Below are positions 1 through 6,630 of a DNA stretch of 9,018 nucleotides, piece by piece. The notes beneath the pieces were generated by a model. That model was not told where the DNA came from and ran no database searches. It was given only the letters and a program-made list of their open reading frames with translations. Location: contig DUKC01000093.1 of the NCBI GenBank assembly GCA_013329495.1, forward strand, positions 1 to 9,018, written 5' to 3'. This stretch comes from Thermoplasmata archaeon. GTDB lineage: Archaea > Thermoplasmatota > E2 > UBA9212. Both the position numbers and the translations under genes were made by a program. The stretch's first letter is position 1, and each line of letters begins with the position of its first letter.

Positions 1-2
1 AC

Positions 3-140
3 AAATCGACAAATGATAAAAAAAATTCCATGAAAGTATCGGCTATTGGAAAGAAGGATGCAATTAAGTTTAAAAAAGAATTACGATTTTGTATTTGGAG
101 AAGTCAGAAAAAGGTTTTGGGACTTACACAGAACAGATAA
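3..140 (+). other. Left-edge stretch, open in one frame, no recognised gene
   Basis: One forward frame is open from the window edge to a TAA at 138-140, with an internal ATG at 30. It would encode a lysine-rich peptide of about 36 residues from that ATG, or the tail of a gene lying to the left. No motif or family is recognisable and the AT-rich composition makes chance opening likely. It ends 47 nt before the first solid gene. Confidence 0.15.
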
Positions 141-187
141 CCAGCGGGAGTTATCATTAGATTCACAAAAAAGCTTAAGGGGAAAAA

Positions 188-1177
188 ATGGGGTTGGGAA
201 AGATAGATGCAATTCTTAAGAGATACAGCAAAACAATCAGAGAAGTAGAGATTGGCTCATACTGGTATAGAAGAATTTTGCACGCGTGCGGTGGGCCTCT
301 GATCGTGGGTCTTTTCATACTGGCAGATGAGTCGTGGATGCTGGCGCTAAAAACGTACGGGGCACCGATAATATTTGTCATGATTGTGGGAATGGACGCG
401 CTAAGATTGAAGGGCGTTTTGCCACAACAGATGTTTTATGGGATGAGAGAGTATGAACAAAAACGACCCATGGGTGTTACATATTTTGCAATAGCAGCTC
501 TCACTCTTTTTATGCTCGCTCAATATAAACTAATTCCACAATCAATAGCAATTACATGCCTGCTTTGTGGTTGTTTGGTTGACCCTGCAATGGGAGAGGC
601 CAGGCAGGCAAAAGGCAGATGCTTTGGGATGCCAGTTGGCTTCCTATTGGCGTTTATCTTGTTTTTTGTTTTAGGATTTGAGTGGTATATCGCCTTATTC
701 GGCGCATTCTTAGTGATGGCGGGAGAATCGGTCAAATCATGGCTGATTGACGATGACCTTTTGATCCAGATGCTTCCAGCAGTGGGTCTGATAATCGCAT
801 GGAAAGCGGGCTTGCGAATGCCTCCAGATCCTGTTGTTCCTATCCCTCTACCCCCATGGGCATACATAAACATGGATGAACTTCCAGCGGTCGGTATAGC
901 GTTAGCGGTGGCAATTGTTGTTCTGTTTGCCGTTGGATTTGCTTACTATGGAATCAGACATGTGAACAAAGGCATCTCAGCGACCAAGAGCATGCTCCCG
1001 CTTACTCTCTTTTTGATGATTACACCCTTATTTGTTGGACTTATATTCTTGTTAGGATGGCCGAATGTCCCGCACCCTACCACCCATGTTTATTTGGGTA
1101 TGATAATGCTGATCAGCGCAGTAACTGTCGATTTTGCCACGGTTCGAGACATGATTAGAAAAACAAAGATGGTATAG
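188..1177 (+). CDS. Polytopic membrane protein, dolichol/phytol kinase-like (CTP-dependent polyprenol kinase superfamily), divergent
   Basis: This 329-residue protein is very hydrophobic, with roughly eight or more membrane segments. The order of motifs matches the dolichol kinase/phytol kinase/CdsA-like superfamily. There is RRILH at 28-32 near the first membrane helix, MDALRL at 69-74, REYEQKRPMG at 87-96, VDPAMGEARQAKGRCFG at 131-147 where the family has its GD-A-x-x-G nucleotide-site motif, GE at 179-180, and IDDDLLIQMLPA at 187-198 where the family has DDN-x-x-x-P. Known members phosphorylate isoprenoid alcohols with CTP or transfer CMP to lipids in the membrane. Oddities are an altered GD motif (VDP), DDD in place of DDN, a proline-rich loop at 211-224, and an extra three-helix C-terminus (about 232-313). 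An AAGGGG ribosome site at 177-182 supports the ATG start. The superfamily is likely; the substrate is unknown and the enzyme may have changed function. Confidence 0.6.
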   Translation: MGLGKIDAILKRYSKTIREVEIGSYWYRRILHACGGPLIVGLFILADESWMLALKTYGAPIIFVMIVGMDALRLKGVLPQQMFYGMREYEQKRPMGVTYFAIAALTLFMLAQYKLIPQSIAITCLLCGCLVDPAMGEARQAKGRCFGMPVGFLLAFILFFVLGFEWYIALFGAFLVMAGESVKSWLIDDDLLIQMLPAVGLIIAWKAGLRMPPDPVVPIPLPPWAYINMDELPAVGIALAVAIVVLFAVGFAYYGIRHVNKGISATKSMLPLTLFLMITPLFVGLIFLLGWPNVPHPTTHVYLGMIMLISAVTVDFATVRDMIRKTKMV

Positions 1178-1348
1178 CGAGAGGTGGCTGGGATTGGATA
1201 AAGTGTCCATTGCAAGAGAGAGTGAAATTTGCATTTTTCTGATCTTAGGAAGGAAAAGATAGTTGAATTTTGAATTGTCTAGCTCAGCTTAGCCAAAGGA
1301 GTCCAACGATCAACTTCTCCCTTTTGACCGTTTCAATGTCCTCTTATT

Positions 1349-1362
1349 CGAAAGATATAAAC
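1349..1362 (+). promoter_or_regulatory. Archaeal BRE/TATA promoter of nadB
   Basis: CGAAAG (BRE-like) is followed directly by ATATAAAC. The centre of the TATA box is at about 1358, and archaeal transcription starts about 25-27 nt from it, at 1383-1385. That is right next to the ATG at 1386 and downstream of the GTG at 1371, so the message is probably leaderless and the GTG would not be transcribed. Confidence 0.55.
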
Positions 1363-1385
1363 TCTTCTAAGTGATTACCAAACCA

Positions 1386-2945
1386 ATGGTAGAAACAGAT
1401 GTGCTAATCATCGGAACCGGAATAGCTGGTTGTGTGACCGCTTTAGAACTGGCTAAGAGCGGAATTAGAGTGTCTCTCATTACCAAAGCAGAGGAGCTAA
1501 AAGAAACAAACACGAGGAAGGCACAAGGGGGCATCATCTATAAAGGTGAGGGAGATTCACCTGAGCTGCTTCGTAAAGATATAATGAAAGCAGGGGATCA
1601 AGCTTGTTGGGAACCTGCTGTTGAAACTGTGGCTCGCGAAGGACCTGGATTGGTAAAAAAATTGCTGATTGAGGAGTATGGAGTCGAATTTACCAGAGAC
1701 GAAAAAGGTGAATTCAGCATAACCAATGAAGCGGGACATTCTTTATCGAGAGTTTTGCATGCGGAAGATAAAACTGGGGAGGTGATCGAGGAGGGGTTGA
1801 TAAAAGCTGTAAAACGTCAAAAGAATATAAAGATTTATGGAGATCATGTGCTCATCGACCTTTTAACCTATGAGCATCATGTTCCCTCCCCTCTTTCGGC
1901 ATACAAAGAACCGACTTGCCTTGGAGCTTATATTTTCGATGTGAGAGAGAAGAGAGTGAAAAAATTTTTAGCAAAAACAACAGTCCTGGCAACTGGAGGG
2001 TTGGGACAATTGTTCGCCTATACGATAAATCCATCAATAGCCACCGGAGATGGCTTTGCCGCAGCCTACAGGGCGGGAGCAAAGCTGATCAATATGGAAT
2101 ACATTCAATTTCATCCGACTGCTTTTTATCGCAAAGAAGGGTGCGATTTTTTGATTTCGGAGACTGTTAGAGGTGAGGGAGGAAGGCTAAAAAATTTAGC
2201 TGGAGAAGAATTTATGCTAAAATATTCAAAGCAAGGCTCTTTGGCTACAAGGGATGTGGTAGCTCGAGCAATCCACCAAGAAATGATTGAGAGAAAAGAG
2301 GGATGGGCTTTGTTGGATCTCGCCTCTTATGGAGATGGGAAATGGATCAAAAGAAGATTTCCGACAATTTACGAAGAATGCATGAAGCATGGAATAGATA
2401 TCACGAAGCAATCCATTCCTGTTGTTCCTGCAGCTCATTTTGCATGTGGCGGAGTTAAAACTGATCTGGAAGGATGCACAAATCTTAATCATTTATATGC
2501 TGTTGGCGAGGTGGCATGCACAGGTCTGCACGGTGCAAACAGGCTGGCAAGCACCTCTCTGCTTGAATGTCTGGTATGGGGGCATCGAGCAGCGAAACAC
2601 GTTGAAAGGCATTGGAAGAGCTATGAAAGTTTCGACACACCTGAAGTCCCTGGCTGGATCGAAACGGGTCGTCAAGAATCAGACCCTGCATTGATCTATC
2701 AAGATTGGGATACCATAAAAAATACTATGTGGAATTACGTTGGCCTGGTGAGGTCAACTCAACGTTTAACTAGAGCGAATCATGACTTGCAAAACCTGTG
2801 GCAAGAAATCGAGGAGTTCTACAGGAATGCTAGGCTGAATCGAATGCTTATTGAGCTGAGGCATGGCATCCAAACTGCTTTGGTGGTAGCTAATGCTGCT
2901 TGGAGAAATAAACAAAGTAGAGGATGTCATTATCGAGTGGATTGA
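1386..2945 (+). CDS. nadB: L-aspartate oxidase
   Basis: NadB oxidises L-aspartate to iminoaspartate with FAD; quinolinate synthase NadA then makes quinolinate for NAD. The chosen ATG gives 519 residues. The N-terminal Rossmann motif is GTGIAG at 10-15. E115 (in EAGHS), H243 (HPTA), R289 (ATRDVVARA), H351 (PAAHFACGG) and R386 (GANRLASTSLLE) correspond to the substrate-site residues known from E. coli NadB, and the last two carry the same numbers as there. SETVRGEGG lies in the capping domain and RSTQRL in the C-terminal helical domain. An in-frame GTG lies 15 nt upstream at 1371, but promoter spacing favours 1386. The protein stops straight after SRGCHYRVD, where many homologues continue for about 10-25 residues, and has an extra loop near 161-177. 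No nadA or nadC is adjacent. Fumarate reductase flavoprotein is the alternative, but the NadB motifs argue against it. Confidence 0.9.
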   Translation: MVETDVLIIGTGIAGCVTALELAKSGIRVSLITKAEELKETNTRKAQGGIIYKGEGDSPELLRKDIMKAGDQACWEPAVETVAREGPGLVKKLLIEEYGVEFTRDEKGEFSITNEAGHSLSRVLHAEDKTGEVIEEGLIKAVKRQKNIKIYGDHVLIDLLTYEHHVPSPLSAYKEPTCLGAYIFDVREKRVKKFLAKTTVLATGGLGQLFAYTINPSIATGDGFAAAYRAGAKLINMEYIQFHPTAFYRKEGCDFLISETVRGEGGRLKNLAGEEFMLKYSKQGSLATRDVVARAIHQEMIERKEGWALLDLASYGDGKWIKRRFPTIYEECMKHGIDITKQSIPVVPAAHFACGGVKTDLEGCTNLNHLYAVGEVACTGLHGANRLASTSLLECLVWGHRAAKHVERHWKSYESFDTPEVPGWIETGRQESDPALIYQDWDTIKNTMWNYVGLVRSTQRLTRANHDLQNLWQEIEEFYRNARLNRMLIELRHGIQTALVVANAAWRNKQSRGCHYRVD

Positions 2946-3045
2946 AATAGTTCGAGAACATCTTTATCAATCTTCGGTGATTGTCGTTACCCCTATCATC
3001 AAATTTATATGTTCGGTCCCTGATAACCCGATTGACGGCGGGTGA
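2893..3045 (+). CDS. Candidate 50-residue small protein overlapping the nadB 3' end
   Basis: An ATG at 2893 in another frame than nadB opens 50 codons ending in TGA at 3043-3045, so the first 53 nt overlap the end of nadB. GGTGG at 2882-2886 could serve as a ribosome site and the overlap would allow translational coupling. The peptide is rich in Ile and Val (it contains EDVIIEWIEIVREHL then SSVIVVTPIIKFI) and reads like a protein rather than noise, but it matches no family I know. The first third is constrained by nadB coding in the other frame, so chance cannot be excluded. The remainder of the nadB-glycosyltransferase spacer, to 3198, shows no other convincing gene or RNA. Confidence 0.25.
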   Translation: MLLGEINKVEDVIIEWIEIVREHLYQSSVIVVTPIIKFICSVPDNPIDGG

Positions 3046-3198
3046 TGGAATATTTGAGTGGGTGAAAAAGCGCAAAGGCAGGAGGCGATATGGTGCCCAC
3101 ACAAACCTTTGGCGAAAAAAGGCGATAATCGAGGTGCCCAGAGAGATAATGGTAACTAAAAAGTAAAAAGACAAAAAAGAAGAATAAGAGACAAGAAA

Positions 3199-4320
3199 AT
3201 GAGGATAGGAATATTCACAGAAAGCTACTACCCGAGAACCGACGGTGTGGCTAAAGCCCTTTTCTGTTTCAAGGGAGCATTAGAAAAGAGGGGGCATGAG
3301 GTCTATGTAGTTGCACCAAAGTGTGAGGAAGAGGGGAGCAAAGACAAGCACATTTATTATCGCGTATCGGTACCGTTCATTCCATATCCGGACTATGGAA
3401 TAGCCATACCTGTAACTCCAAAACCATTGAAGAGTGTTGATATTGCCCACTCTCACAGCATAGGAGGAACATTGCTGATGGCTCAGAGAGTAGCCAAAAA
3501 GAAGAGTGTGCCCCATATAACAACCATTCATATCTCTTTTCAGGACCTTTTATTTTATTTCGCAAAGAATCAAAGGCTCCGGAATCTCTTAGATTTTGGC
3601 GCTAAGGCCTATTTTAGGTGGTTTATGCTGAAGTGTGAGGGGGTCATAGTGCCAAGTGAATTTTTAAAAAGACAGATGGAGGAGTTAGGGGATATGCCCC
3701 ATATCAGTGTTGTTCCCAATCCCACAGATATAGAAAAGTTTAGCCCTTTCTGCAATGGTCTCATTGTGAAAGAGAGGCTTGGATGGGATGAAGGGCCTTT
3801 CGTTCTCCATGTAGGCAGATTAGCCCAGGAGAAGAATATAGAAACCTTGCTCAAAGCTGCACCTATTATCAAAAAATGTTATCCGGAGACAAAGTTTTTA
3901 ATTGTTGGTAGGGGCCCTTTTGAAAAGCATCTTAAGGAAATGGCTCGTGATGTAAGAGACGTACTATTTACAGGTTTTGTGCCTGAAAGCGAACTACCCT
4001 TATATTACGCTGCTTCCGACGTGGTATGCGGTATGTCTGCCATAGAGACGCAGGGTCTCGCCGTGATTGAAGCGCTATCGTGTGGAAAGCCAGTGGTTGG
4101 CGCCAACTCTGGTGCGATCCCAGATATCATAAAGGAGGGCAAGAATGGACTTTTGTGTAATCCTCTCGATCCACATGAATGTGCTGAGTGTATCCTCCAG
4201 ATCTTAGAGGATGAGAAAAGAAGGAAAAAGATGGGAGAAGTTGCAAGGGAAACGGCATTGAACTATGAGATAGATAAATGTACAGATAGGCTAATTGAGG
4301 TATATGAAAGGGTGCTTTGA
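3199..4320 (+). CDS. Glycosyltransferase, GT4-type (GT-B fold)
   Basis: This 373-residue enzyme has the full GT-B architecture. The N-terminal acceptor domain starts MRIGIFTESYYPRTDGVA, contains the Gly-rich entry loop around residues 10-17, and has AHSH at 83-86. The C-terminal nucleotide-sugar domain has HVGRLAQEKN (204-213) with the phosphate-contacting Arg and Lys, FLIVGRGP (233-240), and the retaining-transferase E-x7-E pair E283/E291 in ETQGLAVIE, followed by GKPVVGANSGAIPDII. Such enzymes move a sugar from a nucleotide donor to lipids or glycans at the inner face of the membrane. The sequence resembles glycolipid-forming members (diacylglycerol or phosphatidylinositol glycosyltransferases), but donor and acceptor cannot be read. 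No signal peptide or membrane helix is evident. The leader is A-rich with no clear GGTGA ribosome site. The terminal TGA overlaps an ATG (4320-4322) that opens only six codons, possibly the remains of a coupled downstream gene. Confidence 0.85.
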   Translation: MRIGIFTESYYPRTDGVAKALFCFKGALEKRGHEVYVVAPKCEEEGSKDKHIYYRVSVPFIPYPDYGIAIPVTPKPLKSVDIAHSHSIGGTLLMAQRVAKKKSVPHITTIHISFQDLLFYFAKNQRLRNLLDFGAKAYFRWFMLKCEGVIVPSEFLKRQMEELGDMPHISVVPNPTDIEKFSPFCNGLIVKERLGWDEGPFVLHVGRLAQEKNIETLLKAAPIIKKCYPETKFLIVGRGPFEKHLKEMARDVRDVLFTGFVPESELPLYYAASDVVCGMSAIETQGLAVIEALSCGKPVVGANSGAIPDIIKEGKNGLLCNPLDPHECAECILQILEDEKRRKKMGEVARETALNYEIDKCTDRLIEVYERVL

Positions 4321-4450
4321 TGAGGAACACTGTCTTCTAAATTATACGGATCTTTGTTGCTGATCCAATGAATTGCCCCTATGTGCAAGGGTTGCTCGAT
4401 GGTTGCCATTAATAAAAGGGATATAGCGAGAGTGAAACGTCTTCAAAAAA

Positions 4451-4529
4451 GGAGCCATAATGGTTATTTACACTGTTTGTGGATTTTGCTACCTTAAGAG
4501 ACATGCTCAGAAGTGCAAAAACTACCTAG
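4451..4529 (+). pseudogene. Frameshifted remnant of a paralogue of the 188-1177 membrane protein (C-terminal end only)
   Basis: From 4479 the frame reads VDFATLRDMLRSAKTT then TAG. The end of the kinase-like gene reads VDFATVRDMIRKTKMV then TAG. The two have the same 16-codon length to the same stop, with 10 of the first 14 residues identical and several synonymous third-base differences (gtc/gtg, gcc/gct, acg/acc, cga/aga, aag/aaa), as expected of diverged coding copies. Just upstream, in another frame, GAIMVIYTV (4451-4477) matches GMIMLISAV of the intact gene, so a net 2-nt loss near 4477 has shifted the frame. Further upstream INKRDIARVK (from 4408, in the frame of the ATG at 4399) could align with VNKGISATK, but this is weak. 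I infer a duplicated copy that has decayed by deletion. Confidence 0.55.
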
Positions 4530-4690
4530 GATCTTTCTAAATTAGTTGGGCTTTCCGTAAAAAACATTCTGGAATCTTTAGGGTTAACAAAACTCCCCAG
4601 GTATTTAATTTTGTAATCTAGAGAATAATTCTGACTGCAAGAGAATTTCAGTGGCTTCAAACCTGCATCCTGCGTTAGTAAAAAAAGCAT

Positions 4691-4702
4691 ACAAATTAAA
4701 TA
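4691..4702 (+). promoter_or_regulatory. TATA-like promoter of the S16 protease gene
   Basis: ACAAATTAAATA is centred near 4697-4698. Adding the usual 25-27 nt puts the transcription start at about 4723-4724, exactly at the second in-frame ATG (4724) and downstream of the first (4709). This predicts a leaderless mRNA starting with MNETERKHR. The box departs from the TTTATA-type consensus, so confidence is moderate. Confidence 0.4.
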
Positions 4703-4723
4703 CCCCAAATGAAATCAATTTGT

Positions 4724-5650
4724 ATGAACGAAACCGAAAGAAAGCATCGAGCATTGGCATTTGTTTTTATTTTCATTTTCGTACTTTCAATCCTATTAGT
4801 TTGCTTTCAATATCTTAGCATAAGAGACTATAAGGACGAGCTCAGCTCTTATAGAGAAGAGCTCAAGAAATTACAATCAAAATACCAAGAACTTGAAGAA
4901 AAGCACTATGCTGAGATCAGACAACTAGAATACTATAAGCAACAAGCTAGATACTACATGGATGAATCCCAGGACTATCAAGGGAAGCTCCTGGGAAGGT
5001 TCAGCGGCAAAAAACTAGGTCACGAACCAATAATCAGACAGATGGAGGTGCCTACAGTTGGCATAGAGATGCACCCCCACCCCCACATGGTAGGCATGCC
5101 CCTAACCCTCTCCTTGGAAATCAGATCCGGAAAGGGATCTATCTTGGTTGACACACAGCCCAAAACAGGCATTGACCTCCAAGGTTCAGCCAGGACAGCC
5201 TGCAGGGTGGCTGAAGAGCTTACAGGATTCGATCTCGCAAATAAAGACGTTACAATTTCATTTCGATCTCCTCTGCCTCTTGACGTTGTGGATGGACCAA
5301 GCGCAGGGGCCTCGATGACCATTTTGATGAGTGTTGCTATGGAAGAGGCCCTTACTCGGAATGACGTCATGCTGACTGGGACGATTAATCAGGATGGAAG
5401 CATAGGCCAGGTGGGAGGGATTGTTGAGAAGGCTGACGCCGCTTTGGAATCAGGCAAAAAGATTCTTTTGATACCCAAAGGTCAGATGAATCAGATCATT
5501 TTTAGAAGAGTCAATGAATCAGTTTTGGGTTTTAACATAACTGTGAGTAAACCTGTCAGAGTAAACTTAAACGAGTATTGTCAAAAAAAGGGATTAGAGG
5601 TGATTGAGGTCAGCGACATCGAAGAAGCACTGGACTATTTTTTACTCTAA
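4724..5650 (+). CDS. Membrane-anchored Lon-like serine protease (peptidase S16), no ATPase domain
   Basis: With the ATG at 4724 the protein has 308 residues. There is a short basic N-terminus (MNETERKHR), one membrane helix at about 9-31, a strongly charged coiled coil at about 33-85, and an S16 (Lon C-terminal) protease domain from about 105 to the end. The Ser-Lys dyad is intact: S193 in DVVDGPSAGAS and K236 in GQVGGIVEKADAALESGKK. The family hydrolyses misfolded or specific proteins. Here no AAA+ unfoldase is encoded, so it probably acts on loosely folded or membrane-near substrates, or with a partner. Topology is uncertain. A HPHPH cluster at 117-121 at the front of the protease domain is unusual. 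An ATG 15 nt upstream (4709) is the alternative start. The gene converges on the SPFH gene with a 4-nt overlap at the stops, which suggests a stable association with the SPFH-NfeD pair. Confidence 0.85.
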   Translation: MNETERKHRALAFVFIFIFVLSILLVCFQYLSIRDYKDELSSYREELKKLQSKYQELEEKHYAEIRQLEYYKQQARYYMDESQDYQGKLLGRFSGKKLGHEPIIRQMEVPTVGIEMHPHPHMVGMPLTLSLEIRSGKGSILVDTQPKTGIDLQGSARTACRVAEELTGFDLANKDVTISFRSPLPLDVVDGPSAGASMTILMSVAMEEALTRNDVMLTGTINQDGSIGQVGGIVEKADAALESGKKILLIPKGQMNQIIFRRVNESVLGFNITVSKPVRVNLNEYCQKKGLEVIEVSDIEEALDYFLL

Positions 5651-6579
5651 CCCTTCTTTGGTTTTGGTTCTTCCTTCTTTAGAATTTCCCCCAATGAAGT
5701 AGCTAATCCCATTAAAGATCCAATTTCATAGGGAACCACTATCTTTGTGGCTTTGCCATCTGCCATCCCTTCTAAAGTCTGAAGATACTTGTAAGTCAGC
5801 AGGTCATTGGTTGGCTTCCCTTTGTGAATTGAGTCAAATATCTCAGATATAGCTCCTGCTTCACCCTCGGCCACCAAAATCTCTTCCTTCCTCTTTGCCT
5901 CAGCAACTTTTATCATTGCTTGTGCCTCTCCTTCAGCCTTCAATATTGCGGATTTCTTATCACCCTCGGCCACATTTATGGTAGCATCTCTCTTACCCTC
6001 GGCTTCTAGGATCATGGCCCTCCTGTCCCTCTCTGCTTTCATCTGCCTGTGCATTGCTTCGGTTACATCAGCGGGGGGATCTATTCTTTTTATCTCCACC
6101 TTGCTCACCCTGATTCCCCACGGATCTGTTGCCCTGTCCATAACATCCCTGAGCTGCGTATTTATTAGCTCTCTGGAGGTTAAAGTCTCATCTAAGGCCA
6201 TACTACCAATGACATTCCTGAGGTTGGTTTGCGCCAGCTTTGAGGAAGCGTCTCTGAAATTCGCCACGTTATAGAGTACTCGGACTGGATCCATGATCAT
6301 GTAATAGATGATTGCATCCACATTCACTACAACGTTATCTCTTGTAATCACATCCTGGGGAGGCACATCTAGAACAGTCTCTCGCATGTCCACTTTCTTG
6401 ACTGTTTCAATGAAAGGCACCAACATGGTAAGACCGGGTTCAAGTGTCTTCGTATACCTGCCTAACCTTTCAACTACTCCCCTCTGATATGGCTTAACTA
6501 TCCTGATTGCAGATACAGCTATGCATACCGCAAGGAAGAGTATTATTGTAACTATCAATATTAGCGTTGTTAAAATCAT
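5647..6579 (-). CDS. SPFH/stomatin-like membrane protein (slipin/QmcA type)
   Basis: This 310-residue protein has the usual family length. An N-terminal membrane helix (2-24) leads into an SPFH domain (about 25-185) with GVVERLGRYTKTLEPGL, VDMRETVLDVPPQDVITRDN and ATDPWGIRVSKVEIKRIDPP, all characteristic of stomatins/slipins. Residues 180-245 form the Ala/Glu/Gly-rich coiled coil with repeated AEG units (EAEGKRDA, VAEGDKKS, KAEGEAQA, VAEGEAGA), and the C-terminus carries a hydrophobic stretch (IVVPYEIGSLMGLATSL) before a Lys/Pro tail. Such proteins assemble into large rings that organise membrane microdomains and protease complexes. The start overlaps the nfeD stop as ATGA (6579-6576) and is preceded by GAGGTGA with 4 nt spacing, so the two are translationally coupled. 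The TAG stop overlaps the TAA of the convergent S16 protease gene. Confidence 0.92.
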   Translation of the reverse strand: MILTTLILIVTIILFLAVCIAVSAIRIVKPYQRGVVERLGRYTKTLEPGLTMLVPFIETVKKVDMRETVLDVPPQDVITRDNVVVNVDAIIYYMIMDPVRVLYNVANFRDASSKLAQTNLRNVIGSMALDETLTSRELINTQLRDVMDRATDPWGIRVSKVEIKRIDPPADVTEAMHRQMKAERDRRAMILEAEGKRDATINVAEGDKKSAILKAEGEAQAMIKVAEAKRKEEILVAEGEAGAISEIFDSIHKGKPTNDLLTYKYLQTLEGMADGKATKIVVPYEIGSLMGLATSLGEILKKEEPKPKKG

Positions 6580-6630
6580 TTTTTCACCTCTTTCTTCATT
6601 TTTTCATTCTTCATTTTTTCACCTCTTTCT
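6576..6630 (-). repeat. Three tandem copies of a ribosome-site + start module at the nfeD/SPFH junction
   Basis: On the coding strand the unit AGAAAGAGGTGAAAAAATGA occurs perfectly at 6630-6611 and 6595-6576. Between them at 6610-6596 is the same unit lacking exactly AGAGG, the core of the ribosome site. Each copy ends in an ATG. The outer downstream copy supplies the ribosome site, the SPFH start and the nfeD stop. The upstream copy places a second good ribosome site before Met150 of NfeD. Together they encode the Lys/Glu tail KERGEKMKNEKMKKEVKK of NfeD. Confidence 0.9.

Larger units (their letters stand above)
4321..4708 (+). other. Gene-poor spacer holding decayed coding remnants
   Basis: No intact gene is visible. 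The ATG overlapping the glycosyltransferase stop gives a six-codon peptide ending at 4338-4340. The same frame then reads on for 23 codons to a stop at 4410-4412, as a protein-like IRIFVADPMNCPYVQGLLDG. A frameshifted fossil of the gene 1 C-terminus occupies 4451-4529. The fossil's final frame continues past its TAG for 29 codons (4530-4616) with an ordered-looking peptide beginning DLSKLVGLSVKNILESLGL. The last part, from about 4690, carries the promoter of the S16 protease gene. The stretch looks like a graveyard of one or more inactivated genes. Confidence 0.45.

Noticed and set aside
1173..1184. TATAGCGAGAG at the gene 1 stop also found near 4423 upstream of the fossil
   Set aside because: The order relative to the VDFAT segment is reversed, so it is not part of the duplicated stretch. 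Eleven-base matches occur by chance at this scale.
1178..1348. Short open frames and a T-rich run after gene 1
   Set aside because: The frames are under 40 codons without ribosome sites, and the five-T run near 1234-1238 is too weak to call a terminator.
2981..3166. 61-codon ORF with a TTG start in the nadB-glycosyltransferase spacer
   Set aside because: There is no ribosome site or promoter at the TTG, the peptide is lysine/arginine-rich low-information sequence, and it overlaps the better 2893-3045 candidate in another frame.
4527..4529. TAG between two protein-like stretches as a pyrrolysine codon
   Set aside because: The same TAG position ends the intact paralogue, gene 1, and the SPFH gene also uses TAG as a stop next to a convergent gene. 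Nothing else points to pyrrolysine use.
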